A stretch of DNA of 57,749 nucleotides, from NCBI RefSeq assembly GCF_002915575.1, contig NZ_PQGD01000029.1, positions 1 through 57,749 on the forward strand. Reading direction: 5' to 3'. Origin of the DNA: Superficieibacter electus (GTDB lineage: Bacteria > Pseudomonadota > Gammaproteobacteria > Enterobacterales > Enterobacteriaceae). The notes under the pieces are model-generated. The model ran no database searches. It was not told the origin of the DNA and saw nothing but the letters and a program-made list of their open reading frames with translations. Below are positions 9,154-18,074 of the stretch, in pieces. A program made the translations under genes and the position numbers. How positions within the stretch are numbered: the stretch's first letter is position 1; every line of letters begins with the position of its first letter.

Positions 9154-9176
9154 GCCGCCTCCTGGGCTGCGTAAAG

Positions 9177-9920
9177 TTATGCTGCGGTAACGGTGACTTT
9201 GCACACGGCAACAAACTGGCCGTCGTTAGTCATGATGATAATATCCGCAGCCCCCGCCGCGATGCCGGTGACGGTAACGACAGTGCCATTGATGGTGGCC
9301 GTCGCTTTTGACGGGGCGGACGTGGCTGCACGGAACGATTTATCCGAGGCGCTGGCGGGCTGAACGGTGACGTTAAACGTTACGGTAGCCCCGACGGCCA
9401 CGCTCGCAGTAGCTTTATCGAGCGTAACGCCGGTGACGGCAATGGTTGCCGCGCCGTTATCTTCAGCCTGTAGCGGCTTACCGTTGTTGGTCACTTTGAC
9501 GGTACGGGTGATCATCTCTTTACTGGTAATAGCCTTACCCAGGCTGCTCACCCACCCGCGAAAGACATCAACAGTGCCGTTGGGGTATTTGATTTTGTAA
9601 GCCCGGACGGTACCGTCATTGAACCATTTAACCAGTTCTTTCTGACCGGAGTCGCCGGGCATCCAGCCAAGGGTGATAGTGCTGTCCCCTGCGGATTTCT
9701 GGCCCTGCCCGGTCGCGCCCCAGTCAGCATCTTCATCATCGATGTAGGTGTCATCAAAAGATTCTGCCGTCAGTTCGCCGGGCTGAAGCTCTTTGACTTT
9801 CGCCAGACGCGTCCAGTCGATATCCGCCAGCGGATTTGTAAACGCATTGCCGCTGCCGGTATAGATCCAGAGCGTGGTACCGGCACCCTTTACAGGTGCC
9901 AGGGGGTTTGGTGCTGCCAT
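9177..9920 (-). CDS. V: Major tail tube protein V with C-terminal Ig-like domain
   Basis: 247-aa tail tube subunit. Residues about 1-155 form the tube domain ([18 protein letters not shown] start). A linker rich in Ala/Thr leads to a bacterial Ig-like (Big_2) domain at about 160-247, with the [18 protein letters not shown] pattern and an [17 protein letters not shown]-like strand. Such decorations on lambda-type tubes point outward and may bind cell-surface sugars. The ATG follows GAGG. Confidence 0.95.
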   Translation of the reverse strand: MAAPNPLAPVKGAGTTLWIYTGSGNAFTNPLADIDWTRLAKVKELQPGELTAESFDDTYIDDEDADWGATGQGQKSAGDSTITLGWMPGDSGQKELVKWFNDGTVRAYKIKYPNGTVDVFRGWVSSLGKAITSKEMITRTVKVTNNGKPLQAEDNGAATIAVTGVTLDKATASVAVGATVTFNVTVQPASASDKSFRAATSAPSKATATINGTVVTVTGIAAGAADIIIMTNDGQFVAVCKVTVTAA

Positions 9921-9927
9921 AGTGTCC

Positions 9928-10329
9928 TCACATGATATAGCTGACAGAGTAAGTGATATCTGCCGATCCCCACGTCATCGCTTCGTCGTCGCGCTGGTAT
10001 TCATAGCCCAGTACGGTCATGGTTTCGATGAGGGGTGACAACTCAGGAACGGACTGAAGCACGGGGTAAACTTTCCCCTCCATCCAGTCATCGAGAGCCG
10101 AATCGGTTTCAGATGATTTAAGAAAGACCTCGATATGCAGGACGGCGTCCCACAAATCTTCGTCAATGGCGCTGGTATCTGACGATCTGGCATCAGTCAG
10201 ATACACGGCCACGGCAGGTAAATCCTCCGGATCAATAAATCCTGGCCGCCCGTCGAACCAGACGACCGGATCTGTAATGCCACGTTTAAGCGCAGACAGC
10301 ACGGCAGCGCGAATGAGGGAATTTTTCAT
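9928..10329 (-). CDS. U: Tail terminator protein U
   Basis: 133-aa gpU-like protein that caps the tail tube at the head-proximal end. The N-terminal pattern ([13 protein letters not shown]...WFDGRP) and the end with [17 protein letters not shown] match the family. It overlaps Z by four bases and precedes V. Confidence 0.92.
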   Translation of the reverse strand: MKNSLIRAAVLSALKRGITDPVVWFDGRPGFIDPEDLPAVAVYLTDARSSDTSAIDEDLWDAVLHIEVFLKSSETDSALDDWMEGKVYPVLQSVPELSPLIETMTVLGYEYQRDDEAMTWGSADITYSVSYIM

Positions 10330-10880
10330 CGTTTAAGGATTAGCCTGAGCTGGTTTTTAAGGGATGCCCGAAGCTCTTTCGGCATATCGCTGTCCACAAC
10401 TACGGGCAGCTCCTGCCGGAATGCGTCAGTTAGCGGTACCGCAAGCGGGATGCTGACCACTTCAATCGGGTAACGTGATTTTGTGGTCCGCCTGAGAATG
10501 TGCCAGCGCCCGTTCTTCAGTTGCTGGATAAACGCCCCCGGAAAGCGAAAGCGCCCGACGGCCAGTACGCTCCTGACACCATATTTATCGCGTTTGCGCC
10601 GTGACAACTTCACAGAAGCAACGCCGAGCTTAATCGCCGGAAGATTGCCGCGGTTAACGCGGATAAGCGCCCGGGGCTTTCGGGAAGTGGCTTTACGGAT
10701 GCGCGCGCGCTGGCGTACCAGCTTTTGTGGCACGCGGGTATCTTTCGCCACCACCCGAACACTCCGGCTGACTGCCCGCCCTGCCACACGGTTAACTGCC
10801 TGCGCGGACGCGCGCGGCACGGCGGTCTTACTGATACCATTCAGGTTATCGATAGCCTGCTCCAGTCCTTTGATGGACAT
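10326..10880 (-). CDS. Z: Minor tail protein Z
   Basis: 184-aa basic gpZ-like tail completion protein, rich in Arg/Lys (RVVAKDTRVPQKLVRQRAR region). I chose ATG 10880 with a G-rich ribosome site (AAGGGGGG) upstream, rather than the TTG at 10898. It lies between the head-tail connector gene and U. Confidence 0.9.
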   Translation of the reverse strand: MSIKGLEQAIDNLNGISKTAVPRASAQAVNRVAGRAVSRSVRVVAKDTRVPQKLVRQRARIRKATSRKPRALIRVNRGNLPAIKLGVASVKLSRRKRDKYGVRSVLAVGRFRFPGAFIQQLKNGRWHILRRTTKSRYPIEVVSIPLAVPLTDAFRQELPVVVDSDMPKELRASLKNQLRLILKR

Positions 10881-10890
10881 ACAGCCCCCC

Positions 10891-11166
10891 TTACTCAATC
10901 CAGATTTGAGGTTTGCCGTTAAAAGGCTGGTGTCGGGTCACTTTGTACTCCACACCCTTCCAGACAACCTCATCGTTCCGGCGCGGGCGGTAGCTCTCGT
11001 CAAACACCACCAGCGACAGCCCGTCGCCCACTACCGGACCCATCTCTGAAAGAAACTGGCTTTCGATGGCACTGTAAGCGGCACCATTAACAGTAACGGT
11101 GCCGCCCATCAGACGTACAGTCGCCACGTCCATTCGCGCCGCCATTCTTTCAAACGGGTTAGCCAT
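10891..11166 (-). CDS. Head-tail joining protein (FII-like)
   Basis: 91-aa beta-rich protein in the place of lambda FII, which closes the head and gives the tail docking surface. It has the family-like N-terminal FERMAARMDVATVRLMGG and a conserved DEVVWKGVEYKV strand. Slightly shorter than lambda FII. The start overlaps the cement gene stop by eight bases. Confidence 0.85.
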   Translation of the reverse strand: MANPFERMAARMDVATVRLMGGTVTVNGAAYSAIESQFLSEMGPVVGDGLSLVVFDESYRPRRNDEVVWKGVEYKVTRHQPFNGKPQIWIE

Positions 11167-11482
11167 TCAGACGAACCGCAACCGTCGTGGTGTTTGCGCC
11201 CGCAGCTTCCCATGCTTTTCCTGCCGGGGTGGCGCCAGCCGCGTCGAGCTGGATTTTGCCCCCTTTAAGGAAAACGCTTTTACCCTGGGCAATGTCATCA
11301 GCGGCGAGTTTTGGCAGGATCACGACACCCGTGGTGCGCCCGTCCCCGGTTTCATCTTTGGGGATATCAACAATAGCGACGGCCAGCAGATCACCGACAG
11401 CAACCGGATCGCCGCTGAGGATGGTGGCCGCCGTTTTATTGATAATGGCGATGGTGTTGCCGTCCTGAAGATAATTTTTCAT
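11159..11482 (-). CDS. Capsid cement/decoration protein (DUF2190 type)
   Basis: 107-aa protein that probably decorates the capsid. The start at 11482 (MKNYLQDGN) replaces a longer frame to 11689 that would run back into the capsid gene. The pattern of a beta-barrel with GDPVAVGDLLAVAIVDI and a TTGVVILPKLAADDI segment fits DUF2190 proteins, often annotated as RecA-like or cement proteins beside major capsid genes. Confidence 0.85.
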   Translation of the reverse strand: MKNYLQDGNTIAIINKTAATILSGDPVAVGDLLAVAIVDIPKDETGDGRTTGVVILPKLAADDIAQGKSVFLKGGKIQLDAAGATPAGKAWEAAGANTTTVAVRLNG

Positions 11483-11522
11483 ATGGGTCTCCACGGCCCC
11501 GGACGGAGCCGTATTGCAGGTA

Positions 11523-11542
11523 TAAAAAAAGCCCTTACGGGC
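11523..11542 (-). terminator. Intrinsic terminator after capsid fusion gene
   Basis: The minus strand reads GCCC-gtaa-GGGC followed by seven T, between the capsid gene and the cement gene. Partial termination here would raise capsid over tail transcripts. Confidence 0.55.
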
Positions 11543-11561
11543 CGGGAAAGGGATACAAATA

Positions 11562-13586
11562 TTATTTACCGCTGGACTTAACCAGACCGCGATAATCCAG
11601 CGGGGCCACGCCGGCATCGATACGCACTTTGGTCGCCACGCCATCAGTGGTAAAGCCTTCCTGCTGGTCGATGTAAGGCGTATCGACACCGTTCAGGTAA
11701 GCCACTTCGATGGTGTCAGACCCTTTGGCGGCGGCGAGGTACCAGGCGGCGGCATCCTTGTCATCAAGACGTGGCTCGGAAATGATCTCCGCAAAATTCT
11801 GCACCGGGTTAATGATCCCCGCGTTTACATCAGCCCCTTTCACGCTGGCAGAGCGAATGGTCTGGCTGGCGAGGGTTTCGAGGACTGTCGGTACCAGAAT
11901 ATAAGCCGGGCGAATGTTCAGGGCGCGCTCACCTTCTTTCTGCGTGCGCATCAGCTGGCGGCCTTTATCCAGGCTGGTGACATCAATTGCCCCTGCGGCG
12001 ATGTTCTTGTGATCGGCGCTGAACAACGGTTTACCGTCGGACATTTTCGGGTTTTCGGTAAGGATGGCATACACCAGATCGCCGATGGTCCCTTTTGCCG
12101 CACGGCCCATTTTCAGCGGAACATCCGTCAGCTGGTTCAGGTCATCATTGATGATGGCCTGGCGGGTGATAGAGAAGATTTCGCCGTACGTTGCCAGCGC
12201 AATGGTTTCGCCTTTATCACCGGTGGTGACGTATTTGTATTCCGCGCCTTCACGTACCTGACGCAGGGACGGGAAGCCGCCCATACCAACACGATGCGCC
12301 GTTTTAAAGTCGCTCAGGCTGCCTTTCTTGGTCCAGAGTTCAAACGTCTCTTCAGCCTCCTGCCAGCCCTGCAAAAGTGCCTTATTAGCCACATCAAGCA
12401 GGATATTGCCAAAATCAGAGGTACTGTGCGTCAGCGCGAAGCCGACCATCTGCATCGGGTTATAGCTGGATACCCCGAAGCCGCGCTCAGTCAGGGACAT
12501 ACGGGCATGTTCACGAAGCGTCATGCCGTTATAAACGTTGTCGCGATCGACATCTTCATAGCCTGCACGCGCCATCAGCGCCTGACGGATCCCGTCCCCG
12601 ACAAAGTTACCGTTTCCGGCGTGAATGTGTGCGGTGCCGTTTTTGTTGGATGGGGTGGACTCTTTGCCCAGCGCAGTCAGTAACTGATCCTTGGCCTGAT
12701 CAACTGAGCACTCAGGATCGGCCACGCAGGTGGTCAGGAGTTCCTGGTGCTTACCGCCGAACATGGCAAAAAGATTATTGATCCCGGTAACGCGCTCTTT
12801 CTGCTCAGCGATAACCTGCGCACGGATGGCATTTTCATCGGCTGCCGCCGGTGCAGGTGTGGCAGGCGACGTGGCCGGTTGAGCCGGGGTCTGCGGATCG
12901 CGCTGGGTGCTGTTGCGCGGCGGGGTCACTGCGTTACGAATGCTGTTCGGCATTTTTTCGAATTCCTCAATACGTTTAGAATGGATGCAGGCCATAGCCT
13001 GTAAGGACGGAACAACCTGATCGGCAAAGCCAAGCGCGACGCACTCTTCCCCGGTAAGCCAGGTTTCGTCCTCCAGCATGGCGGCAATTTCTTCATGGGC
13101 CTTACCTGTTTTCGCCATATACGCCGGGATAAGGACGCTCTCGACTTTATCGAGTAAGTCCGCATAGTCGCGCATGTCGGTGGCGTCACCTCCGGCAAAT
13201 CCCCAGGGCTTGTGGATCATCAGCATGGTGTTTTCCGGCATGATGACGGGATTACCCACCATCGCGATCACCGATGCCATCGATGCCGCCAGCCCGTCGA
13301 TATAGACGGTAATGGCTGCGCCGTGATGTTTAAGGGCATTAAAAATGGCGATGCCATCAAAGACGTCGCCACCGGGTGAGTTGATATGAAGGTTAATGTG
13401 GGAGACATCACCGAGTGCTTTCAGGTTGGCAACAAACTGTTTTGCCGTAACCCCCCAGTAGCCGATTTCGTCATAGATAAAAATATCTGCCGTGCTGTCC
13501 GCACTGGCCTGCATGCGAAACCAGGAATTATTTTTTCCTGCGCTCGCTTTCGGGCGGCGGTTCGCCCGGTTTCGTTGCCTCGGCAC
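11562..13586 (-). CDS. ClpP-like prohead protease / major capsid protein fusion
   Basis: 674-aa fusion. The first part (residues about 25-210) is a ClpP-type serine protease: INSPGGDVFDGIAIF, nucleophile Ser in GLAASMAS, His in MLMIHKPWG. A Pro/Ala/Thr linker (about 235-270) leads to a scaffold-like helix and then an HK97-fold capsid domain (about 330-674), ending RGLVKSSGK. I chose GTG 13586 because AAAGGAGG lies five bases upstream; it overlaps the portal 3' end by 59 bases. The protease would cut itself and the scaffold off the capsid during prohead maturation. Confidence 0.93.
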   Translation of the reverse strand: MPRQRNRANRRPKASAGKNNSWFRMQASADSTADIFIYDEIGYWGVTAKQFVANLKALGDVSHINLHINSPGGDVFDGIAIFNALKHHGAAITVYIDGLAASMASVIAMVGNPVIMPENTMLMIHKPWGFAGGDATDMRDYADLLDKVESVLIPAYMAKTGKAHEEIAAMLEDETWLTGEECVALGFADQVVPSLQAMACIHSKRIEEFEKMPNSIRNAVTPPRNSTQRDPQTPAQPATSPATPAPAAADENAIRAQVIAEQKERVTGINNLFAMFGGKHQELLTTCVADPECSVDQAKDQLLTALGKESTPSNKNGTAHIHAGNGNFVGDGIRQALMARAGYEDVDRDNVYNGMTLREHARMSLTERGFGVSSYNPMQMVGFALTHSTSDFGNILLDVANKALLQGWQEAEETFELWTKKGSLSDFKTAHRVGMGGFPSLRQVREGAEYKYVTTGDKGETIALATYGEIFSITRQAIINDDLNQLTDVPLKMGRAAKGTIGDLVYAILTENPKMSDGKPLFSADHKNIAAGAIDVTSLDKGRQLMRTQKEGERALNIRPAYILVPTVLETLASQTIRSASVKGADVNAGIINPVQNFAEIISEPRLDDKDAAAWYLAAAKGSDTIEVAYLNGVDTPYIDQQEGFTTDGVATKVRIDAGVAPLDYRGLVKSSGK

Positions 13587-15039
13587 TGGTGCCTCCTTTG
13601 TCATTGGCCGGGTCGGTGTCAAACACCAGCCCCTGTTTATGGTTCTCGTCAATCTCCGCCTTGCGGCGGCGCTTCACATCATCAGGATTGCGCCCGCTGG
13701 CGCGGACCCAGTCAGACTCCGTTGCTGCCCCGCCGCGGATCTGCGTTTTCCAGGCGTTTGCCTCTTTAACCGGGTCAATCCAGGGCATCACCGGCCCGGC
13801 GTAGACCGCGTTATAAAGGGAGTCCATATCGACGCCGCGAGGCAGAACAATTTGCCCGGAGGCAATTGCCATCTTCAGCCAGGCCCGGTATACGGGACGC
13901 GTGACGGCGGCAATAAAGGCATCCTGAAGAATGAGATAACCGTCAGTGGACTCGACCAACTCCTGACGCTGGGCACTGTAGGTGCCGTTATAGTTTCGCG
14001 ACGCGCTGGAAAAACTGACGCGCGAGCCTGCGGCGACCGCACGCAGCTGGCCGTTGCGAAAGGTCTCAAGGTTAGGGTTTGGCCGATCGGACTTAATCAT
14101 GCCGATTTCTTCACCGGGCAAGAGATCGTCATACAGCATGCCCGGCTGAATATTCAGCTCGCGATCGTCTGCCTCGCTCCCGGTACCGCCATCCTCATAG
14201 CTCTGACCGTCACCCTTTTTGATGTACATGCCCAGCGCGGCGGCAATACGGGCAGCCGTCAGCTCTGAATCTTCATACTCTTTAAGGGCGCTCAGGCGGA
14301 TCAACACGCCGGAAAGCAGAGAGGTACCGCGAATCTGGTGCAGGCGACGGGTGAACTTCAGGTGAAGCATGTTTGCTGCATCGATTTCTTTCGTATCGAA
14401 CTGGCGACCAGAGACGGGGAGACTTTTATACACCTGGTACTTTTTAGGTCGGCCCCAGTCATTGAGAAAGACGCCCTGATTCATACCGCTGGCCTCGTCA
14501 CTGGTCATCGGCACGAAATCCGGCTCCAGCGCTTCTATCCAGAAGGGAATGCCTGCCGACGGCTCAAGCCCTGCCGCATTGCCGCTGACGAGCTGGCCGA
14601 ACACTTCACCATCACGCAGCCACGTTCGAAGCATCAGGCGCTCCATGACCGGGCGGGTATACTGTCCCGTCACCTCCGGCGACACAGACCATTCGGCCCA
14701 CTTTTTGCGGATGTCAGCGGCAAGCTTTTCAGCAATACGGCCACTGGTCAGCAGGGGCTGGGGTTCAACGATAATGCCTTTGGACCCCACCACGCGCTCT
14801 TCCAGCTTATCGAACACCCCAATGACCAGATCGTGATTGTTATCCAGATGTCGCGCCTGCTCCCGGAGCGACACGGCCCCCATCTGGCTGAGCTGGTTTG
14901 CGGAACGGTTTTCCCGACGGGCTTTATGGGTCCGGGTTGGCGTGACCGCCTCGTAAGCCCGGATAACAGCGCGGGAACGTAGCCGGGCTGCTTTCCATGC
15001 GGGTGATACCAGACCAATGGCATCATCAAGAATTGTCAT
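13528..15039 (-). CDS. B: Portal protein (lambda B type)
   Basis: 503-aa portal subunit, the dodecameric DNA gate at one capsid vertex. ATG 15039 overlaps the gpW stop (ATGA), with GAGG upstream. Features include the early KARRENRSANQL segment, WLRDGEVFGQLVSG, and the conserved NMLHLKFTRRLHQIRGTSLL helix. The C-terminus is charged and Pro-rich. It lies between gpW and the protease-capsid gene as expected. Confidence 0.95.
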   Translation of the reverse strand: MTILDDAIGLVSPAWKAARLRSRAVIRAYEAVTPTRTHKARRENRSANQLSQMGAVSLREQARHLDNNHDLVIGVFDKLEERVVGSKGIIVEPQPLLTSGRIAEKLAADIRKKWAEWSVSPEVTGQYTRPVMERLMLRTWLRDGEVFGQLVSGNAAGLEPSAGIPFWIEALEPDFVPMTSDEASGMNQGVFLNDWGRPKKYQVYKSLPVSGRQFDTKEIDAANMLHLKFTRRLHQIRGTSLLSGVLIRLSALKEYEDSELTAARIAAALGMYIKKGDGQSYEDGGTGSEADDRELNIQPGMLYDDLLPGEEIGMIKSDRPNPNLETFRNGQLRAVAAGSRVSFSSASRNYNGTYSAQRQELVESTDGYLILQDAFIAAVTRPVYRAWLKMAIASGQIVLPRGVDMDSLYNAVYAGPVMPWIDPVKEANAWKTQIRGGAATESDWVRASGRNPDDVKRRRKAEIDENHKQGLVFDTDPANDKGGTSAEATKPGEPPPESERRKK

Positions 15040-15248
15040 TTGAACCTCGCCAGTCTGTACCCCTGCCTGCGCCGGGGATTCAGCGCCAGTGACAATCGCC
15101 GCTCCCACTCCTGGCGTCCCTTACGTATTTCAGACAGGTTTTCCATCGTCATCTGCTGGCCGTTAAAGGTAATGGATTTACCCGCCAGTACAGCCGTTTC
15201 AGCGTCGGTATAAAGCCGCAACATGCTTTCTATTTCGTACTGCGTCAC
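15036..15248 (-). CDS. W: Head-tail joining protein gpW
   Basis: About 70-aa gpW-like protein that joins the portal as the first connector ring. It has the short helix-hairpin-helix pattern ending ALNPRRRQGYR, close to the lambda length of 68 aa. Start is a GTG: 15248 has better spacing from GGAGG than the GTG at 15254. It overlaps the terminase 3' end and the portal start. Confidence 0.88.
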   Translation of the reverse strand: MTQYEIESMLRLYTDAETAVLAGKSITFNGQQMTMENLSEIRKGRQEWERRLSLALNPRRRQGYRLARFK

Positions 15249-17355
15249 ACCCACCCTCCTCCGGTTGCCGGTGCCCAGGCTGAACTTTGCTCAGCCTTTT
15301 CTTACTGGATTTGCGCGTCTGGCGCTTAGTTTGCGGCGCGGGTGCTGGTGCAACGCCCTCCGCCGCTTCGGGGAGGACGTCTTCCAGCCAGGTTTCCCGC
15401 CTCGCCCATTCAGGTGCTTCAGGCCACTTAATTTTTTCGTAACCGTGCAGGATCGCCAGCGCATCGGCATAGACCAGCAGGTCGAATGCCTCGTTCGCAC
15501 CGCGACCCGGCTTGCTCCATTTGCCATCGGCAGAACGCTCCTCGTAAGTCAGTTCGTCATAAAACCAGGTCCCCAGCCATGACGGAAAATGCACATAGCC
15601 GGGGCCGGGCGAATCACGCCATAACGCGTTATTGACCCGGTCCTTCAAATCGTCGGTTTGCAGGAGATAAAGCGGAACATCACCGGCGGCTTTTGCCCGG
15701 CGGGTACTGCGCCCGGTGTTATCGGGGAACGTGCGGGTGATGAGTTTTGCGCGGCGCTGGCTGTCACCTTTAAACAGGAACACCCGTTTACCTGAACCGT
15801 CGCGGCGGCATTTACGCCAGAACTTGTACGCATTGTCGGTGACACCGTCTTCCCCGCCGGAGTCAACGGCCATTGCCATCAGACGCATGCGCTTCGTCGC
15901 ATCCCCGGCGAGCGGCCAGGCTTTATCAAACACATCGCTTATCAGTAAATCCCAGTCTTCGGGATAACTCGCTGGATCGATGGGCAGGCTTTCACCGTCG
16001 GGGGTGGTGCGCAACGACTGGCGGATGTTGTACCTGTCCACCAGCCAGCGTTCACCCTGGGGGCCGTAGCCTGTCACCTGCACCACAAAGCGCCTGTTTC
16101 GTCCGCCCTGGACGTCAACCGTTGCCACCATAAACTGAACGCCGGCAGGTACTGAGCGCTTCGGAATCTCTTCCGCGCGCTGCTCCAGCAGTTCGCTTTT
16201 GCGCTGCTCCATGCTGGCACGCGGCAGATAAGGACGACCAAAGTCGGTATTCACCACCGTTTTCAGCGTTTCCTCACTGCCGGTGGACTGATAGTCCTGC
16301 TCGGCGGTAAGCAGTTTATAAATAAGCTGCGACCACGTCTGATAAGCGGCCGCCGGGCCTTCCATCCAGAAAGAAGCAATACGCGAGCGCCGCCCTTCAC
16401 CCGTTACGTTACCCGCTTTATCAGCATGCTGACCGTCGCGAAGCCATATCCCTTTCATGTTAAGGGAACGCTTCATATCAGCGGTGATCTTTCCCTGACA
16501 TGCAGGGCACTGCAGGCAGGCTGATTCACTCGCCACCACCGGATCGGCGATATCGCGATAACCGGTCATGTTATCCATCTCAGGCTGGAAGAATTCCCCG
16601 CAGTGAGGACAGGGCCAGTACAACCGGCGACGATCGCCACGGTTATACAGCGACAGAATACCGGTGGTCGGCGGTGCCTCATGGGCGGTACTGCTCCGCC
16701 ATTTGGTATCGCGGATGTCCCGACCCGGCGAGCTTTCCACCAGCGTCATACCCGATGACATAAAGGTAGTGGTACGTTTCGAGGCCAGCGAAAACGCATC
16801 CCCCTCGCCATCGATATCTTCAGGGAAGCGATCGTAGTCAGTCAGGGCGACACATTTATAGTCCGACGACGACATGATGTTGACGGAGGGCCAGCCAATT
16901 TTGAGGTAGTTACCGGCGCGAAAGGTGCGGTCATACACGTTATTGTCGTTGCGCCGGGGACTGAGCCGGGTTTTCACCTCAGGGCTACACCGGAAGGTAC
17001 GATCCAGGCGCTTCTTCGAGTGCTCCCTCGCCTTCTCTTCGGTCATCTGGATAAGCAGCATATCAGCCGGATCACAGACAACGTTGTAGACTATCCAGCC
17101 GTCAATCAATCCGATGGTTTTGCCCGTTCGCGCCGGGCCTACAAACACCACGGCATCATATTCGCGTGACGCCAGGCAGTTCATGGGTTCGATAACATAC
17201 GGAGCAAGATCCGGATCCCACGGGACCGAGTTCCCTGCCCCCATCGGTACGCGCATATAGCTGCCGACTGCATCAGCCACCAGCATACGGCGAGGCGCGC
17301 GTAAAATACCGGATACATCCTGTCGGATCCCCCGGGCCGATGCCCGCTTTGCCAT
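15199..17355 (-). CDS. A: Terminase large subunit (gpA type)
   Basis: 718-aa DNA-packaging motor and cos nuclease of the GpA family. The N-terminal ATPase has a deviant Walker A VGPARTGKT (around residue 73). A zinc-ribbon-like CPHCG...CPAC pattern lies near residues 255-295. The C-terminal half carries the nuclease domain with ATVDVQGGRN and MAVDSGGEDG acidic motifs. It overlaps the small subunit stop by one base and extends past the gpW start. Confidence 0.96.
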   Translation of the reverse strand: MAKRASARGIRQDVSGILRAPRRMLVADAVGSYMRVPMGAGNSVPWDPDLAPYVIEPMNCLASREYDAVVFVGPARTGKTIGLIDGWIVYNVVCDPADMLLIQMTEEKAREHSKKRLDRTFRCSPEVKTRLSPRRNDNNVYDRTFRAGNYLKIGWPSVNIMSSSDYKCVALTDYDRFPEDIDGEGDAFSLASKRTTTFMSSGMTLVESSPGRDIRDTKWRSSTAHEAPPTTGILSLYNRGDRRRLYWPCPHCGEFFQPEMDNMTGYRDIADPVVASESACLQCPACQGKITADMKRSLNMKGIWLRDGQHADKAGNVTGEGRRSRIASFWMEGPAAAYQTWSQLIYKLLTAEQDYQSTGSEETLKTVVNTDFGRPYLPRASMEQRKSELLEQRAEEIPKRSVPAGVQFMVATVDVQGGRNRRFVVQVTGYGPQGERWLVDRYNIRQSLRTTPDGESLPIDPASYPEDWDLLISDVFDKAWPLAGDATKRMRLMAMAVDSGGEDGVTDNAYKFWRKCRRDGSGKRVFLFKGDSQRRAKLITRTFPDNTGRSTRRAKAAGDVPLYLLQTDDLKDRVNNALWRDSPGPGYVHFPSWLGTWFYDELTYEERSADGKWSKPGRGANEAFDLLVYADALAILHGYEKIKWPEAPEWARRETWLEDVLPEAAEGVAPAPAPQTKRQTRKSSKKRLSKVQPGHRQPEEGGCDAVRNRKHVAALYRR

Positions 17356-17843
17356 CAGTCCTCCTCTGGCTCATCCTCCTCTGTTTCTGCTTCCAGCACT
17401 TTCTGGGCCATCTGATCGCGGAGATCGTCAATGACACTCTGCACGCGCGCGACTGCGGCAGGAGTTAATGCACAGTCGCGCTCAAGAATATCGGGCAGGG
17501 TTTCCAGTACCATAACGACGGCTTTCGCCATCAGTGAAAATTCGCGGGCCACCTCATCAGCCGGGATAAGCTGCCCGGTGTCCTGCTCGAATTTGATGCG
17601 CTCATTCTCCGCTTTCCAGTGGGCCAGACGGTCAGAAGGTGGCATATCATCAAGGTTGACAGATACCGTCGGGATCATGAGTTCGGTCAGAACGTCAGTA
17701 ACAAGGTAGAGTTTTAACTTACTGTTGCTGCCCGGCGCAGGGCTGACATTTTTGAGGCGGGCGGCAACGGTCTGACGGTGAACATCGGTGATGGCCGCCA
17801 GCTGGTTAATGTTCAGTTTGAGTGAGGCGATTTCCTGGTCCAT
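17355..17843 (-). CDS. Terminase small subunit (Nu1/DUF1441-like)
   Basis: 162-aa DNA-recognition subunit that binds beside cos. An N-terminal helix-turn-helix (LNINQLAAITDVHRQTVAARL, about residues 8-28) is followed by a helical dimer region and an acidic Glu tail. ATG 17843 is chosen; a GTG 12 bases upstream is possible. It is the first gene downstream of the probable cos site. Confidence 0.85.
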   Translation of the reverse strand: MDQEIASLKLNINQLAAITDVHRQTVAARLKNVSPAPGSNSKLKLYLVTDVLTELMIPTVSVNLDDMPPSDRLAHWKAENERIKFEQDTGQLIPADEVAREFSLMAKAVVMVLETLPDILERDCALTPAAVARVQSVIDDLRDQMAQKVLEAETEEDEPEED

Positions 17844-17951
17844 GATGGTGAACACTTTTTATACGATTCGACATCTTTGCAAAATGCCTGTGAGTAAAAT
17901 CAGGGAGATAGCCGAATGATGATGATGACCATAGATCGCAAAAACCAGCCG

Positions 17952-18000
17952 TTTTCCGCGACCCCGCCGCCCCGTGGCAGGCGACCCCGCCGGGAGGACC
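17952..18000 (-). other. Probable cos site
   Basis: On the minus strand, upstream of terminase, the DNA contains CGGGGCGGCGGGGTCGCGG, closely similar in layout to lambda cosN (GGGCGGCGACCTCGCGGG). A second copy of CGGCGGGGTCGC lies 23 bases away (plus-strand positions 17958-17969 and 17981-17992). Position directly before the terminase small subunit fits a cos phage. The exact cut bases cannot be read from sequence. Confidence 0.6.
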
Positions 18001-18009
18001 CGCTTAAAA

Positions 18010-18028
18010 GATAATGATTATCATTTGA
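18010..18028. promoter_or_regulatory. Fur-box-like site
   Basis: GATAATGATTATCATTTGA matches about 15 of 19 positions of the enterobacterial Fur box and has its inverted-repeat core ATAATGATTATCAT. It lies between cos and the 3' end of the unknown gene at 18075, so no obvious start is under its control. It may be chance or part of an unseen promoter. Confidence 0.4.
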
Positions 18029-18053
18029 TTGACAACCATCGAACAATTTAGAT

Positions 18054-18069
18054 GTTTGGACGTCCAAAC
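18054..18069. promoter_or_regulatory. Perfect 16-bp palindrome, possible operator
   Basis: GTTTGGACGTCCAAAC is a perfect palindrome, followed at once by GTCC, giving two adjacent 8-mers GGACGTCC and AAACGTCC that resemble degenerate MetJ half-sites. It overlaps the region just downstream of the 18075 gene stop. Function unknown. Confidence 0.35.
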
Positions 18070-18074
18070 GTCCA

